Of a DNA stretch of 64,000 nucleotides, positions 56,188 to 64,000 are shown piece after piece; the stretch's first letter is position 1; each line of letters opens with the position of its first letter. The stretch is from NCBI GenBank assembly GCA_002007745.1, contig CP019882.1, positions 1,054,001 to 1,118,000 of the forward strand, read 5' to 3'. Position numbers and translations under genes: made by a program. The stretch is from Mycolicibacterium litorale (GTDB lineage Bacteria > Actinomycetota > Actinomycetes > Mycobacteriales > Mycobacteriaceae). Under the pieces are notes generated by a model. It was not told where the DNA came from and did not search any database. It saw only the letters and a list, made by a program, of their open reading frames with translations.

Positions 56188-58206
56188 ATGAAATGGTCAG
56201 CGTTGCGCCGGGTCGCGGTGGTCACGGGCGTGGTCGCCGCCGTGCTGTGGACGGCCCCGTGCGCGGCAGCCGAACCGGATCCGCCGGTCGACGCCGGCGG
56301 CGCCGTCATCGACGCGCCGACCTTGTCGCTTGCCGACCTCGGCGCATCGAATGTGATGTCGTTCTACGGCAACTCGAGCATCACCACGCTGACCTTCCCG
56401 GTACCCGCGGGTCTGATACCGGCCACCCTCAACGTGACCCTCAACCTCCCGTTCAACCTCCGGTCCGGACTCCTGACGGTGACCCAGGGCGACCGGGTGG
56501 TCGGCAAGCAAGGACTGCCCCTGGCAGACCTGGTGCCGGTGGTCGTGCCGCTGGCCGGGGTCGAGGTCACCGACAATGCGGTCACGCTGACGCTGACCCT
56601 GACATCCTCGCCGGAGGACGGCTACTGCCTGGACCGGTTCAACCCGATCGAGCTGACCGACGGGTCGATCACCTTCGCCGGCACCGAGATCGCGCCGCCC
56701 ACCGTCGCCGACTTCCTGCCGCCCGCCCTGCGGGCCCTGACCATCGCCGTGCCGGCGAATCCGACCCCATCGGAGTCTGATGCGGCTGTTCAGCTGGCCG
56801 CGGCAATGGTGAAGCGGTACGGCACCCAGGCGCCGGCGGTGTCGGTGATCGCACTGGCCGACGGGGCGACCACCGTCGCGCAGCCGGCCGCACCCCTGGA
56901 ACGCCAGATCGTCATCAAGGAAGGGCCCGACGAGGCCATCTCCCTGTCGGGCGGCACCGGCGTTCCGCAGCTGTTGATCTCCGGACCGGCCGACAAGCTG
57001 ACCAACGAGACCCGGCTGCTCAGCGATGGCTCCCTCAACCTGGCGGTGTCACCGCGGGTGGTTCCGGAGAAGCTGAACTCGAGCCCCCGGCCGCAGCTGC
57101 CAGGTGATGCGGCGACCCTGGCCCAGCTGGGGCAGACCAATCTGACGTCGATCGGGGTGTCACCACAGGTGAACATCGGTCTGGATCAGACCCGCCTGGG
57201 TCACCCGGTCCAGGCCGTCCGGGTTCACGTGCTGGGCACCTACACGCCGCTGCCCAACACCTTCGGTGCGCAACTCACCGCATCCGTCAACGGTCAGGCG
57301 GTCGACTCCTGGGCTGCCGACCCGGCCGGCGTCATCGACCGTTGGGTCGACGTCCCCGATCAGCTGCTGACCCGCTACACCGAATTTCAGGTGGCGGTGA
57401 ACACCACCGGTAGCAACCTCGGCGGCTGCAACGACTACCGCCCGATGACGCTGACCATCGACGGTGGCAGCGTGGTGCAGACCAGCCCGGCGCTCCCACC
57501 GATCCCGCCGGGATTCGGTTCGCTGCCGCAATCGCTGATGCCCACCATCCAGGTGGGTCTCGGGTCGGACACGTTCAATGACACCGTGCGGGCCACACAG
57601 ATCGTCGTCGGCCTGCAGCGGCTGAGCGCGCTTCCGCTGCGCACCGCGGTGACCACTCTGGACAAGGCCCGGGCAAGCCAGGATCCGGCGTTGCTGATCA
57701 GTGCCGACGGCTGGACCGACAGTGACATCACCCTGCCGGTGAGCGCCAACGATCGAACGATCACCGTGGAAGGGCAGGGGCCCAACGACGAGCAGACCGT
57801 GCTCAACCTGGACCCCGGTGTCCAGTTCGGCTCGTTGCAGACGGTGTTCGACGGGCATCGGTCGCTGTTGATCGCCACATCGAACGGCAATCCGGCCCAG
57901 CTCGACCAGCTACTGCAATGGCTCAACGCCGACCGGTCGCGCTGGTCGCAGTTGCGGGGCAGCGCCATCGTCGAGGTGGCCGGGCGGACACCCGCCCTGG
58001 TTGCCGGGCGCACCCCGGTCGGGGTCTACGGTCCCGCGCTGCCTGCGCCCACCGCAGCCGAGACATCAACCGGCTCCTACCATTACGACAAGGCATGGTG
58101 GGTGGCCGCGGGTGTGGTCGGTATCGCGGTCGTCGGCGCTGCGCTGATCATCGGCACTGCCCGGCGGTCGGAGAACGGTGGCGCGACCCATCGTCGCGAG
58201 GAATGA
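56188..58206 (+). CDS. BcsB-like exported membrane-anchored protein
   Basis: This 672-residue protein has a signal peptide (RRVAVVTGVVAAVLWTAPCAAA) and a large outside region. Near its C terminus is one transmembrane segment (about 639-661), followed by a short basic tail. The N-terminal jelly-roll with SSPEDGYCLDRFNPIELTD and the later GCNDYRPMTL segment resemble BcsB, the periplasmic partner of bacterial cellulose synthase. No BcsA-type synthase lies in the window, so the protein may serve another polysaccharide system. It separates rpsQ and atsA, which are neighbours in M. tuberculosis as I recall. Confidence 0.65.
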   Translation: MKWSALRRVAVVTGVVAAVLWTAPCAAAEPDPPVDAGGAVIDAPTLSLADLGASNVMSFYGNSSITTLTFPVPAGLIPATLNVTLNLPFNLRSGLLTVTQGDRVVGKQGLPLADLVPVVVPLAGVEVTDNAVTLTLTLTSSPEDGYCLDRFNPIELTDGSITFAGTEIAPPTVADFLPPALRALTIAVPANPTPSESDAAVQLAAAMVKRYGTQAPAVSVIALADGATTVAQPAAPLERQIVIKEGPDEAISLSGGTGVPQLLISGPADKLTNETRLLSDGSLNLAVSPRVVPEKLNSSPRPQLPGDAATLAQLGQTNLTSIGVSPQVNIGLDQTRLGHPVQAVRVHVLGTYTPLPNTFGAQLTASVNGQAVDSWAADPAGVIDRWVDVPDQLLTRYTEFQVAVNTTGSNLGGCNDYRPMTLTIDGGSVVQTSPALPPIPPGFGSLPQSLMPTIQVGLGSDTFNDTVRATQIVVGLQRLSALPLRTAVTTLDKARASQDPALLISADGWTDSDITLPVSANDRTITVEGQGPNDEQTVLNLDPGVQFGSLQTVFDGHRSLLIATSNGNPAQLDQLLQWLNADRSRWSQLRGSAIVEVAGRTPALVAGRTPVGVYGPALPAPTAAETSTGSYHYDKAWWVAAGVVGIAVVGAALIIGTARRSENGGATHRREE

Positions 58207-58296
58207 TCACTTTCGCCGGCACCACGGTGATCCAGCACAGCTAATTCCTATGTATCGCAGGTAGTGTCCCGGGCGACTCGAGAAATGGGGAAGCGC

Positions 58297-60648
58297 ATGG
58301 CGACGGAGTTCAACGGCAAGATCGAACTGGACATTCGCGATTCCGAGCCGGACTGGGGCCCGTTCGCTGCGCCTACGGCCCCCGACGGTGCGCCCAACGT
58401 GCTCTACCTCGTCTGGGACGACATCGGCATCGCGACCTGGGACTGCTTCGGCGGGCTGGTCCAGATGCCGGCGATGAGCCGGATCGCCGAGCGCGGCGTG
58501 CGGTTGTCGCAATTCCACACCACCGCGTTGTGCTCGCCCACCCGGGCATCGCTGCTGACCGGGCGCAACGCCACCACGGTCGGCATGGCCATGGTCGAGG
58601 AGTTCACCGAGGGCTTCCCCGGTATCAACGGGCGCATCCCCGATGACACCGCGCTCATCTCGGAGGTGCTGGCCGAACGCGGCTACAACACCTACTGCGT
58701 AGGCAAGTGGCATCTGACCCCGATCGAGGAATCCAATCTTGCCGCCACCCGGCGGCATTGGCCCTTGACGCGCGGTTTCGAACGGTTCTACGGGTTCATG
58801 GGCGGGGAGACCGATCAGTGGTATCCGGAGCTGGTTTACGACAACCATCCCGTCGAACCCCCGGCCACCCCGGAGGAGGGTTACCACCTCTCGAAGGACT
58901 TGGCCGACAAGACAATCGAATTCATTCGCGACTCGACGATGGTCGCTCCCGACAAGCCGTGGTTCACCTACCTGTGCCCCGGTGCGGGCCACGCTCCGCA
59001 CCACGTCTTCAAGGACTGGGCCGACCGCTACGCGGGCATGTTCGACATGGGCTACGAGGCCTACCGCGACATCGTGCTGGAGAACCAGAAGAAACTCGGC
59101 ATCGTGCCGCCCGACACCGAACTGTCCGCGATGAACCCCTACAGCGACGTCACCGGACCCAACGGTGAACCGTGGCCGCTGCAGGACACCGTCCGGCCCT
59201 GGGCCGAGCTCTCCGACGAGGAGAAGCGGCTTTTCGCGCGGATGGCCGAGGTGTTCGCCGGCTTCCTGTCCTACACCGACGCCCAGATCGGCCGGATCCT
59301 GGACTATCTCGACGACTCGGGGCAACTGGACAACACCATCATCGTGGTGATCTGTGACAACGGCGCCAGCGGTGAAGGAGGCCCCAACGGTTCGGTGAAC
59401 GAAGCCAAGTTCTTCAACGGCTACATCGATACCGTCGAGGACAGCATGCGCTTCTACGACGAGCTGGGCTCTCCGAGCACCTACAACCATTACCCGATCG
59501 GCTGGGCAATGGCGTTCAATACCCCCTACAAGCTCTACAAGCGCTACGCCTCCCATGAAGGCGGCATCGCCGACAGCGCGATCGTGTCCTGGCCCAACGG
59601 AATTGCCGCTCACGGTGAAGTCCGTGACAACTATGTCAACGTCTGCGACATCACCCCGACCATCTACGAGCTGCTCGGCATCGACGCGCCGCAAACCGTC
59701 AAGGGTATCGCCCAGAGGCCACTCGATGGGGTGAGTTTCAAAGCGGCACTTGATGATCCGCAGGCCGATACCGGTAAGGAGACCCAGTTCTACACCATGC
59801 TGGGCACCCGCGGTATCTGGCACAAGGGCTGGTTCGCCAACACCGTGCATCCCGCTGCGCCGTCGGGCTGGTCGCACTTCGACGCTGACCGCTGGGAGCT
59901 CTACAACATCGAGACCGACCGCAGCCAGTGCCACGATCTGGCCACCGAGCATCCCGAACGCCTCGCCGAGCTACAGGCGCTGTGGTTCTCGGAGGCCGAA
60001 AAGTACAACGGGCTACCGCTTTCCGATCTCAACGTATTCGAGATGGTGGCGCGCTGGCGCCCCGGGCTGGCCGGGGACCGTCCACGCTACATCTACTACC
60101 CGAACACCGCGCCGGTCGCCATGGGCGCATGCGTGATGATCGGCGGCCGCTCGTTCTCCGTGCTGGCCGAGGTCGGGATCGACGGTCCCGATGTCGAGGG
60201 CGTGCTACTCAAGCAGGGCGCGGGCCACGGCGGGTACGTGCTGTTCGTCGCCGACGGCCGGCTGCAGTTCGTCTACAACTTCTTCGGCGAAGAGGAGCAG
60301 CGCCTGATCGCCGACGATCCGCTGCCGACCGGCAACCACATTCTGGGGGTCGGCTACGCCCGCACCGGCACGGTTGAGGGCAGTCACACGCCGCTCGGTG
60401 ACGCCACCCTGTACGTCGACGGCGCCGCGGTGGCCACTCTGGCGGGAGTCAAGGCCCACCCGTTCACCTTCGGGTTGGCCGGGGGCGGGGTCAGCGTGGG
60501 GCGAAATCTCGGCCAGCCGGTGTCCACCGCCTACCAGGCTCCGTTCGACTTCCGCGGTGGCACCATCAGCCGGGTGATCGTCGACGTTTCCGGCGACCCC
60601 TACGTCGACGCCGAACGCGAACTCGCAGCGGCTTTCGCCAGGGACTGA
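58297..60648 (+). CDS. atsA: Arylsulfatase AtsA
   Basis: This 783-residue type I sulfatase hydrolyses sulfate esters. The metal ligands are in YLVWDDIGI (Asp41-Asp42), and the sulfatase signature CSPTRASLLTGR starts at Cys79, the residue converted to formylglycine. A C-terminal jelly-roll-like domain of about 200 residues follows the catalytic part. There is no signal peptide, so it is probably cytosolic. The ATG at 58297 has GGGGAAG ahead; a GTG at 58264 is the alternative. The activating enzyme gene is 740 bp downstream. It corresponds to Rv0711. Confidence 0.92.
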   Translation: MATEFNGKIELDIRDSEPDWGPFAAPTAPDGAPNVLYLVWDDIGIATWDCFGGLVQMPAMSRIAERGVRLSQFHTTALCSPTRASLLTGRNATTVGMAMVEEFTEGFPGINGRIPDDTALISEVLAERGYNTYCVGKWHLTPIEESNLAATRRHWPLTRGFERFYGFMGGETDQWYPELVYDNHPVEPPATPEEGYHLSKDLADKTIEFIRDSTMVAPDKPWFTYLCPGAGHAPHHVFKDWADRYAGMFDMGYEAYRDIVLENQKKLGIVPPDTELSAMNPYSDVTGPNGEPWPLQDTVRPWAELSDEEKRLFARMAEVFAGFLSYTDAQIGRILDYLDDSGQLDNTIIVVICDNGASGEGGPNGSVNEAKFFNGYIDTVEDSMRFYDELGSPSTYNHYPIGWAMAFNTPYKLYKRYASHEGGIADSAIVSWPNGIAAHGEVRDNYVNVCDITPTIYELLGIDAPQTVKGIAQRPLDGVSFKAALDDPQADTGKETQFYTMLGTRGIWHKGWFANTVHPAAPSGWSHFDADRWELYNIETDRSQCHDLATEHPERLAELQALWFSEAEKYNGLPLSDLNVFEMVARWRPGLAGDRPRYIYYPNTAPVAMGACVMIGGRSFSVLAEVGIDGPDVEGVLLKQGAGHGGYVLFVADGRLQFVYNFFGEEEQRLIADDPLPTGNHILGVGYARTGTVEGSHTPLGDATLYVDGAAVATLAGVKAHPFTFGLAGGGVSVGRNLGQPVSTAYQAPFDFRGGTISRVIVDVSGDPYVDAERELAAAFARD

Positions 60649-60669
60649 CCCCCACGTCATACTGGAGCG

Positions 60670-61383
60670 GTGACTCGGCTGGTATGGGCCGCCGCGGCGG
60701 CCGCGTTGCTGGCCGTCTCCGGTGTTGCCGCATGTGCGCGAAGCAGCGACGGAACGGCGATCCGCGCCGAGGCTTCGACATCGGTGACATCGGCCGGCAC
60801 TTCGGCTGGCACGCCGGCCTCGACCGCGCCCCGGTCGACCGACGCCCCTGAATCCGCGGAGCCCGGGGTGCTGGAGACCACCCGCGAACCGGTTCCCCCG
60901 AACGCTCTGGCCTGTGTGCGGGACACCTCGGGGCAGACCGCGGTGGCCGCCGTCGCCGATCCGGCGGCGCCCCGCATCACGGTGAAGCTACCCGACGGTT
61001 GGTCTGCGACGCCGGGAAGTGGGGACGTCGGGGCCCTACTGGCCGGACCCGATGACATGGTGGCCGAGGTGACCATCGCGGCCACCCCGCTCGACCCGGC
61101 CGCCGCGTTCACCCGGTATGCCGACGACGTGATGGCCCGCTACCCGATCAGCACCCTGAGCCTGCTGCCCGGCGACTTCTGTGGCTACAGCGGCCAACGG
61201 CTGATGGGTACCTGGGCGCAGGACCCCGACCAATCACTGCAGTACCAGGACCGGATCGCCCACATCTGGACCAACACCAAGGACTACCTCGTCGCCGTCC
61301 ATGTGGAGGCGCCGTCGGGAACTCCCGGCTTCGACACCGCAGCCGACGTGCTGACCGGTGAGTTCAGCATCGTCATACCCTGA
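60670..61383 (+). CDS. Lipoprotein, LpqN-like
   Basis: This 237-residue lipoprotein has a hydrophobic signal ending in GVAAC (Cys22), a Ser/Thr/Ala-rich linker to about residue 75 and a C-terminal domain with ITVKLPDGW, FTRYADDVMARYP and DYLVAVHVEAP. These are features of the mycobacterial LpqN/LpqT family. GTG at 60670. It lies between the sulfatase and its activating enzyme gene, 21 bp after atsA. A role in that system is possible but unsupported. Confidence 0.65.
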   Translation: MTRLVWAAAAAALLAVSGVAACARSSDGTAIRAEASTSVTSAGTSAGTPASTAPRSTDAPESAEPGVLETTREPVPPNALACVRDTSGQTAVAAVADPAAPRITVKLPDGWSATPGSGDVGALLAGPDDMVAEVTIAATPLDPAAAFTRYADDVMARYPISTLSLLPGDFCGYSGQRLMGTWAQDPDQSLQYQDRIAHIWTNTKDYLVAVHVEAPSGTPGFDTAADVLTGEFSIVIP

Positions 61384-61387
61384 AGCC

Positions 61388-62269
61388 ATGCTCACCGAGC
61401 TCGTTGAGGTGCCCGGCGGGTCGTTCCGGATGGGGTCGACCAGCTTTTATCCCGAGGAAGCGCCGATCCACACCGCCACGGTCGGCGCGTTCGCCATCGA
61501 ACGGCATCCGGTGACCAACGCCCAATTCGCCGACTTCGTGGCCGCCACCGGATACCGCACCGTCGCCGAGCGGCCGCTGGACCCGGTGCTGTATCCCGGT
61601 GTGGCCGAAGCCGACCTGCTGCCCGGATCGCTGATCTTTCGTCCGACGACCGGCCCGGTGAACCTGCGTGACTGGCGACAGTGGTGGGACTGGTCGCCCG
61701 GTGCGCACTGGCGACAGCCCTTCGGTCCAGACAGCACCGTCGACGACAAGCCCGACCATCCGGTGGTGCAGGTGGCCTATCCCGATGCGATCGCCTATGC
61801 GCGGTGGGCGGGGCGGCGGCTGCCGACCGAGGCCGAATGGGAGTACGCGGGTCGAGCGGGCAGTACCAGCACCTACGCCTGGGGCGAGGAGCCGACGGTC
61901 GACGGTGCGCTGATGGCCAACACCTGGCAGGGCCGGTTCCCCTACCGCAACGACGGTGCACTGGGCTGGGTGGGCACCTCGCCGGTCGGTACGTTCCCGG
62001 CGAACGGGTTCGGGTTGGTGGACATGATCGGCAATGTGTGGGAGTGGACCACGACGGCGTTCTCGGCCCATCACCTGGCCGAACAACAGCAGAATTCGTG
62101 CTGCCCGCCGCCGGCGGATCCCGACCCCAGCGTCAGCCAGACCCTCAAGGGCGGCTCGCACCTGTGCGCGCCGGAATACTGCCATCGTTACCGGCCCGCC
62201 GCGCGCTCGCCGCAGTCACAGGACAGTTCCACCACGCACATCGGCTTCCGCTGCGTGGTCAGCCGCTGA
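61388..62269 (+). CDS. Formylglycine-generating enzyme (sulfatase-modifying factor)
   Basis: This 293-residue FGE oxidises the CxPxR cysteine of sulfatases to formylglycine. VPGGSFRMGS opens the fold, LPTEAEWEYAGRAG and GNVWEWT are the central motifs. The active-site copper-binding pair is Cys260 and Cys265 in SHLCAPEYCHRYRPAAR, with GFRCVVSR at the end. It matches Rv0712 and is encoded beside its likely substrate AtsA. The 3' end overlaps the convergent DUF1275 gene by 11 bp. Confidence 0.92.
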   Translation: MLTELVEVPGGSFRMGSTSFYPEEAPIHTATVGAFAIERHPVTNAQFADFVAATGYRTVAERPLDPVLYPGVAEADLLPGSLIFRPTTGPVNLRDWRQWWDWSPGAHWRQPFGPDSTVDDKPDHPVVQVAYPDAIAYARWAGRRLPTEAEWEYAGRAGSTSTYAWGEEPTVDGALMANTWQGRFPYRNDGALGWVGTSPVGTFPANGFGLVDMIGNVWEWTTTAFSAHHLAEQQQNSCCPPPADPDPSVSQTLKGGSHLCAPEYCHRYRPAARSPQSQDSSTTHIGFRCVVSR

Positions 62270-62960
62270 GTCGTTCGGTGTGCAGGTGCCGGTGGCCCAC
62301 CACGATCACCGACACCGTCAACGCGGCCGCCACACCGTAGGGGACCGCCATGTGGATCCGCAGGGTCAGTGCGCCGGTGACGGCGCCCAGGAAGATCATC
62401 ACGACGGCGCCGGCTCGCCGGTTGAGCAGCGAACCGGACGGTCCGCGCACCCAGGTCTCACCGGCAAGAGCGGCCAATGTCGAGGTGACCACCACGGTGG
62501 TCATGTCCGGGATGGCCAGGGCCCGCGCGATGACCGCCTGCTGACCCATCACCGCCGCAGTAGCGGCCGCCATGACGATCCCGAGCACCGGTGAGATGCC
62601 GTCGTTGCCGGCAATGGCCGCCACGACGGTCAGCGCCACCAGTGCCGTCGCGCCCAGCGACAGCAGGATGGTGATGCGGTCGTGCCACCCCTGTGCTCCG
62701 TGTGGTGGGCGGCGCAGGTACGAGCCGGCCGCGAAGGCGGCCAGGGTGAACGCCGCCAGCGCCACCGACGGCCCGAGCACCGGCAGCTCGTCGGCGCCCG
62801 CGATGCCCATGCCGAGGATCACGATGTTCCCGGTCATGTTGCCGGTGAAGACGCGATCCAGTCCCAAGTAGCCCACCGCGTCGACGACACCGGTCACGAA
62901 GGTCAGCGCGATCATCGCGGCCAGCGCCAGTCGCTGCCGGTCGGTGGCCAGTGCCCTCAC
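62259..62960 (-). CDS. DUF1275 (YoaK-like) membrane protein
   Basis: This 233-residue protein has about six transmembrane segments and the family marks FVTGVVDAVGYLGLDRVFTGNMTGN at the N terminus (read in parts). The middle has GQQAVIARALAIPDMTTVVVT, and there is a GRPSG-like loop before the last segments. DUF1275 members are of unknown function, possibly transporters. The GTG at 62960 overlaps the stop of the gene before it (GTGA), so the two are co-translated. Confidence 0.78.
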   Translation of the reverse strand: MRALATDRQRLALAAMIALTFVTGVVDAVGYLGLDRVFTGNMTGNIVILGMGIAGADELPVLGPSVALAAFTLAAFAAGSYLRRPPHGAQGWHDRITILLSLGATALVALTVVAAIAGNDGISPVLGIVMAAATAAVMGQQAVIARALAIPDMTTVVVTSTLAALAGETWVRGPSGSLLNRRAGAVVMIFLGAVTGALTLRIHMAVPYGVAAALTVSVIVVGHRHLHTERLSG

Positions 62961-63985
62961 CAGACGAGGATGGCGAAGATGGTGCACAGCACCAGGCCGG
63001 TGAGGACCGGAAGGAAGCACTTCCGGGCCAGACTCAGCACCGGCACCCGCGCGAAGCCGGCGACGGCCACCAGCGACGACCACGCCACCAACGTGCCGCC
63101 GCCCGACCAGATGTTGCCCATCTGGCCGATGGCCGCCAGTGTCGAGGGGTCCATGTGGACGGCCGGACCGAGTGCGCCGGCCAGGGAGCCGGTCAACGGC
63201 AGACCCGAGAAGCCGGACCCTTCGAGACCGGCGACGAGCCCCACCAGGAGCACCGCGAAGGCGGTGACGAACGGGTTGGGGGACAGGTGTGACTGGGCGG
63301 CGTTGATGAGGTCGAACAGGAAAGCCGGGCCTTTGGCGTCGTCGGCCAGTCCGAGGATGGGCCCGGAGAACTCGCCGTTGCCGATGAAGAAGAACCCCGC
63401 GATCGGCAGCACGATCCCCATCGCTTTGAATGCGAACACCAGACCGTCCACGACGTGCGCCGAGGAGGATTCCAGGAAGTCCCGCTTGTCGTTGGCGGCG
63501 GAGGCGGCGAACAGGATCAGCGCCGCGATACCGCCGACGATGGCGGCTGCTTCACCGCTACCTAGCGGGGGAACCAGGCCGGTGAACTTGCCGAGCATCA
63601 GGTACACGATGAGGCCGAGGTAGACGATGGGCACCAGGAGGGCAAACACCTTGGCGCGCAACGCCTGCGGTTCCGATGCCGAGTCCAGTGCCTGCGGCCG
63701 GGCCAGCACGGCGGTTGCCGCGGACGTCGGGGCGGCGGCACCGTCGGGCGTGGCAGCGACGGCCGGGCGCGCCCCGGTGTCCGGTTCGGCAGTGGTCTCG
63801 TCCGGTCCGGCGGGGACCGCAGGAGGGGTGTCGGGTTGCTCGGCGAGCAGATGGTCGGCTTTGTCTTCCCACTCGACGAGCAGGTCCGCCGACGGTTTGC
63901 GCCAGGTTCTGCGCTGCAGAGCGAACGTGATCACCAGCGCGGTCACACCGACGATCAGCGACAGGACGAGCGCCTTGTCCGCCAC
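62957..63985 (-). CDS. Multi-span membrane protein, probably partial at window end
   Basis: At least 342 residues are visible. There is one hydrophobic segment at residues 5-22, a long charged and Ala/Pro-rich cytoplasmic stretch (26-110) and then about seven transmembrane segments, including LLVPIVYLGLIVYLMLGKF and FVTAFAVLLVGLVAGLEGSG. The frame stays open to the window edge beyond the GTG at 63985, so the real start may lie outside. The C-terminal part resembles a carboxylate/ion carrier, but I cannot name a family with confidence. It is translationally coupled to the DUF1275 gene. Confidence 0.6.
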   Translation of the reverse strand: MADKALVLSLIVGVTALVITFALQRRTWRKPSADLLVEWEDKADHLLAEQPDTPPAVPAGPDETTAEPDTGARPAVAATPDGAAAPTSAATAVLARPQALDSASEPQALRAKVFALLVPIVYLGLIVYLMLGKFTGLVPPLGSGEAAAIVGGIAALILFAASAANDKRDFLESSSAHVVDGLVFAFKAMGIVLPIAGFFFIGNGEFSGPILGLADDAKGPAFLFDLINAAQSHLSPNPFVTAFAVLLVGLVAGLEGSGFSGLPLTGSLAGALGPAVHMDPSTLAAIGQMGNIWSGGGTLVAWSSLVAVAGFARVPVLSLARKCFLPVLTGLVLCTIFAILVW

Positions 63986-64000
63986 GACATCGGGGTCCGC

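Overview
The window is a stretch of a GC-rich (roughly two-thirds G+C by eye) mycobacterial chromosome, most like a Mycolicibacterium or other environmental Mycobacterium. The gene order, as I recall the M. tuberculosis H37Rv map, follows Rv0671 to about Rv0712: lpqP, fadE8, echA4, a PaaX regulator, echA5, a TetR regulator, rpsL-rpsG-fusA-tuf, the mycofactocin genes mftR/mftA-mftG, the S10 ribosomal operon (rpsJ to rpsQ), atsA and the sulfatase-activating enzyme. No tRNA, rRNA, IS element or CRISPR array was seen.

Layout. 1-8.3 kb: an esterase lipoprotein, a FUSC exporter with a divergent MarR regulator, a cupin, the fadE8-echA4-paaX-echA5 operon, a broken DUF3060 lipoprotein gene and a TetR regulator. 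8.3-13.0 kb: the str operon with a recognisable promoter and terminator. 13.0-15.8 kb: two membrane proteins, a small secreted protein and a mycofactocin-type short-chain dehydrogenase with a perfect KstR-type operator. 15.9-31.0 kb: a block that separates the Rv0687-like and Rv0688-like genes. Its first part is an arginine/methylarginine catabolic cluster (Usp, APC permease, RocD, DDAH, AsnC; compare Rv2319c-Rv2324). Its second part is a GntR-controlled operon: class III aminotransferase, RidA, HyuA, HyuB, APC permease, acetoacetyl-CoA synthetase.

31.0-41.2 kb: a ferredoxin reductase, an ECF sigma factor with a three-domain VOC partner, then the complete mycofactocin locus. MftA is the precursor, MftB its chaperone, MftC the radical SAM enzyme, MftE the peptidase, MftD the flavin dehydrogenase, MftF the glycosyltransferase and MftG the GMC oxidoreductase; MftR is divergent. 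41.2-50.2 kb: accessory genes (hydantoin-racemase-like protein, MFS pump with TetR, cytochrome P450, carboxylesterase lipoprotein, TetR/SDR/DapB-like operon, DUF4442 protein). 50.3-56.1 kb: the S10 operon with a promoter next to tandem 22-bp repeats, a long leader and a strong terminator. 56.2-64.0 kb: an orphan BcsB-like protein, an arylsulfatase with its formylglycine-generating enzyme, a lipoprotein, and a DUF1275 protein overlapping a partial membrane protein.

The most interesting parts are the aminotransferase-RidA-HyuAB-APC-AacS operon, whose gene order could describe an amine (or beta-amino acid) to ketone to beta-keto acid to acyl-CoA route; the sigma factor with its triple-VOC partner; and several well-placed operators. 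Three one-base losses, all in G/C runs, break two otherwise good genes and look more like assembly errors than real decay.
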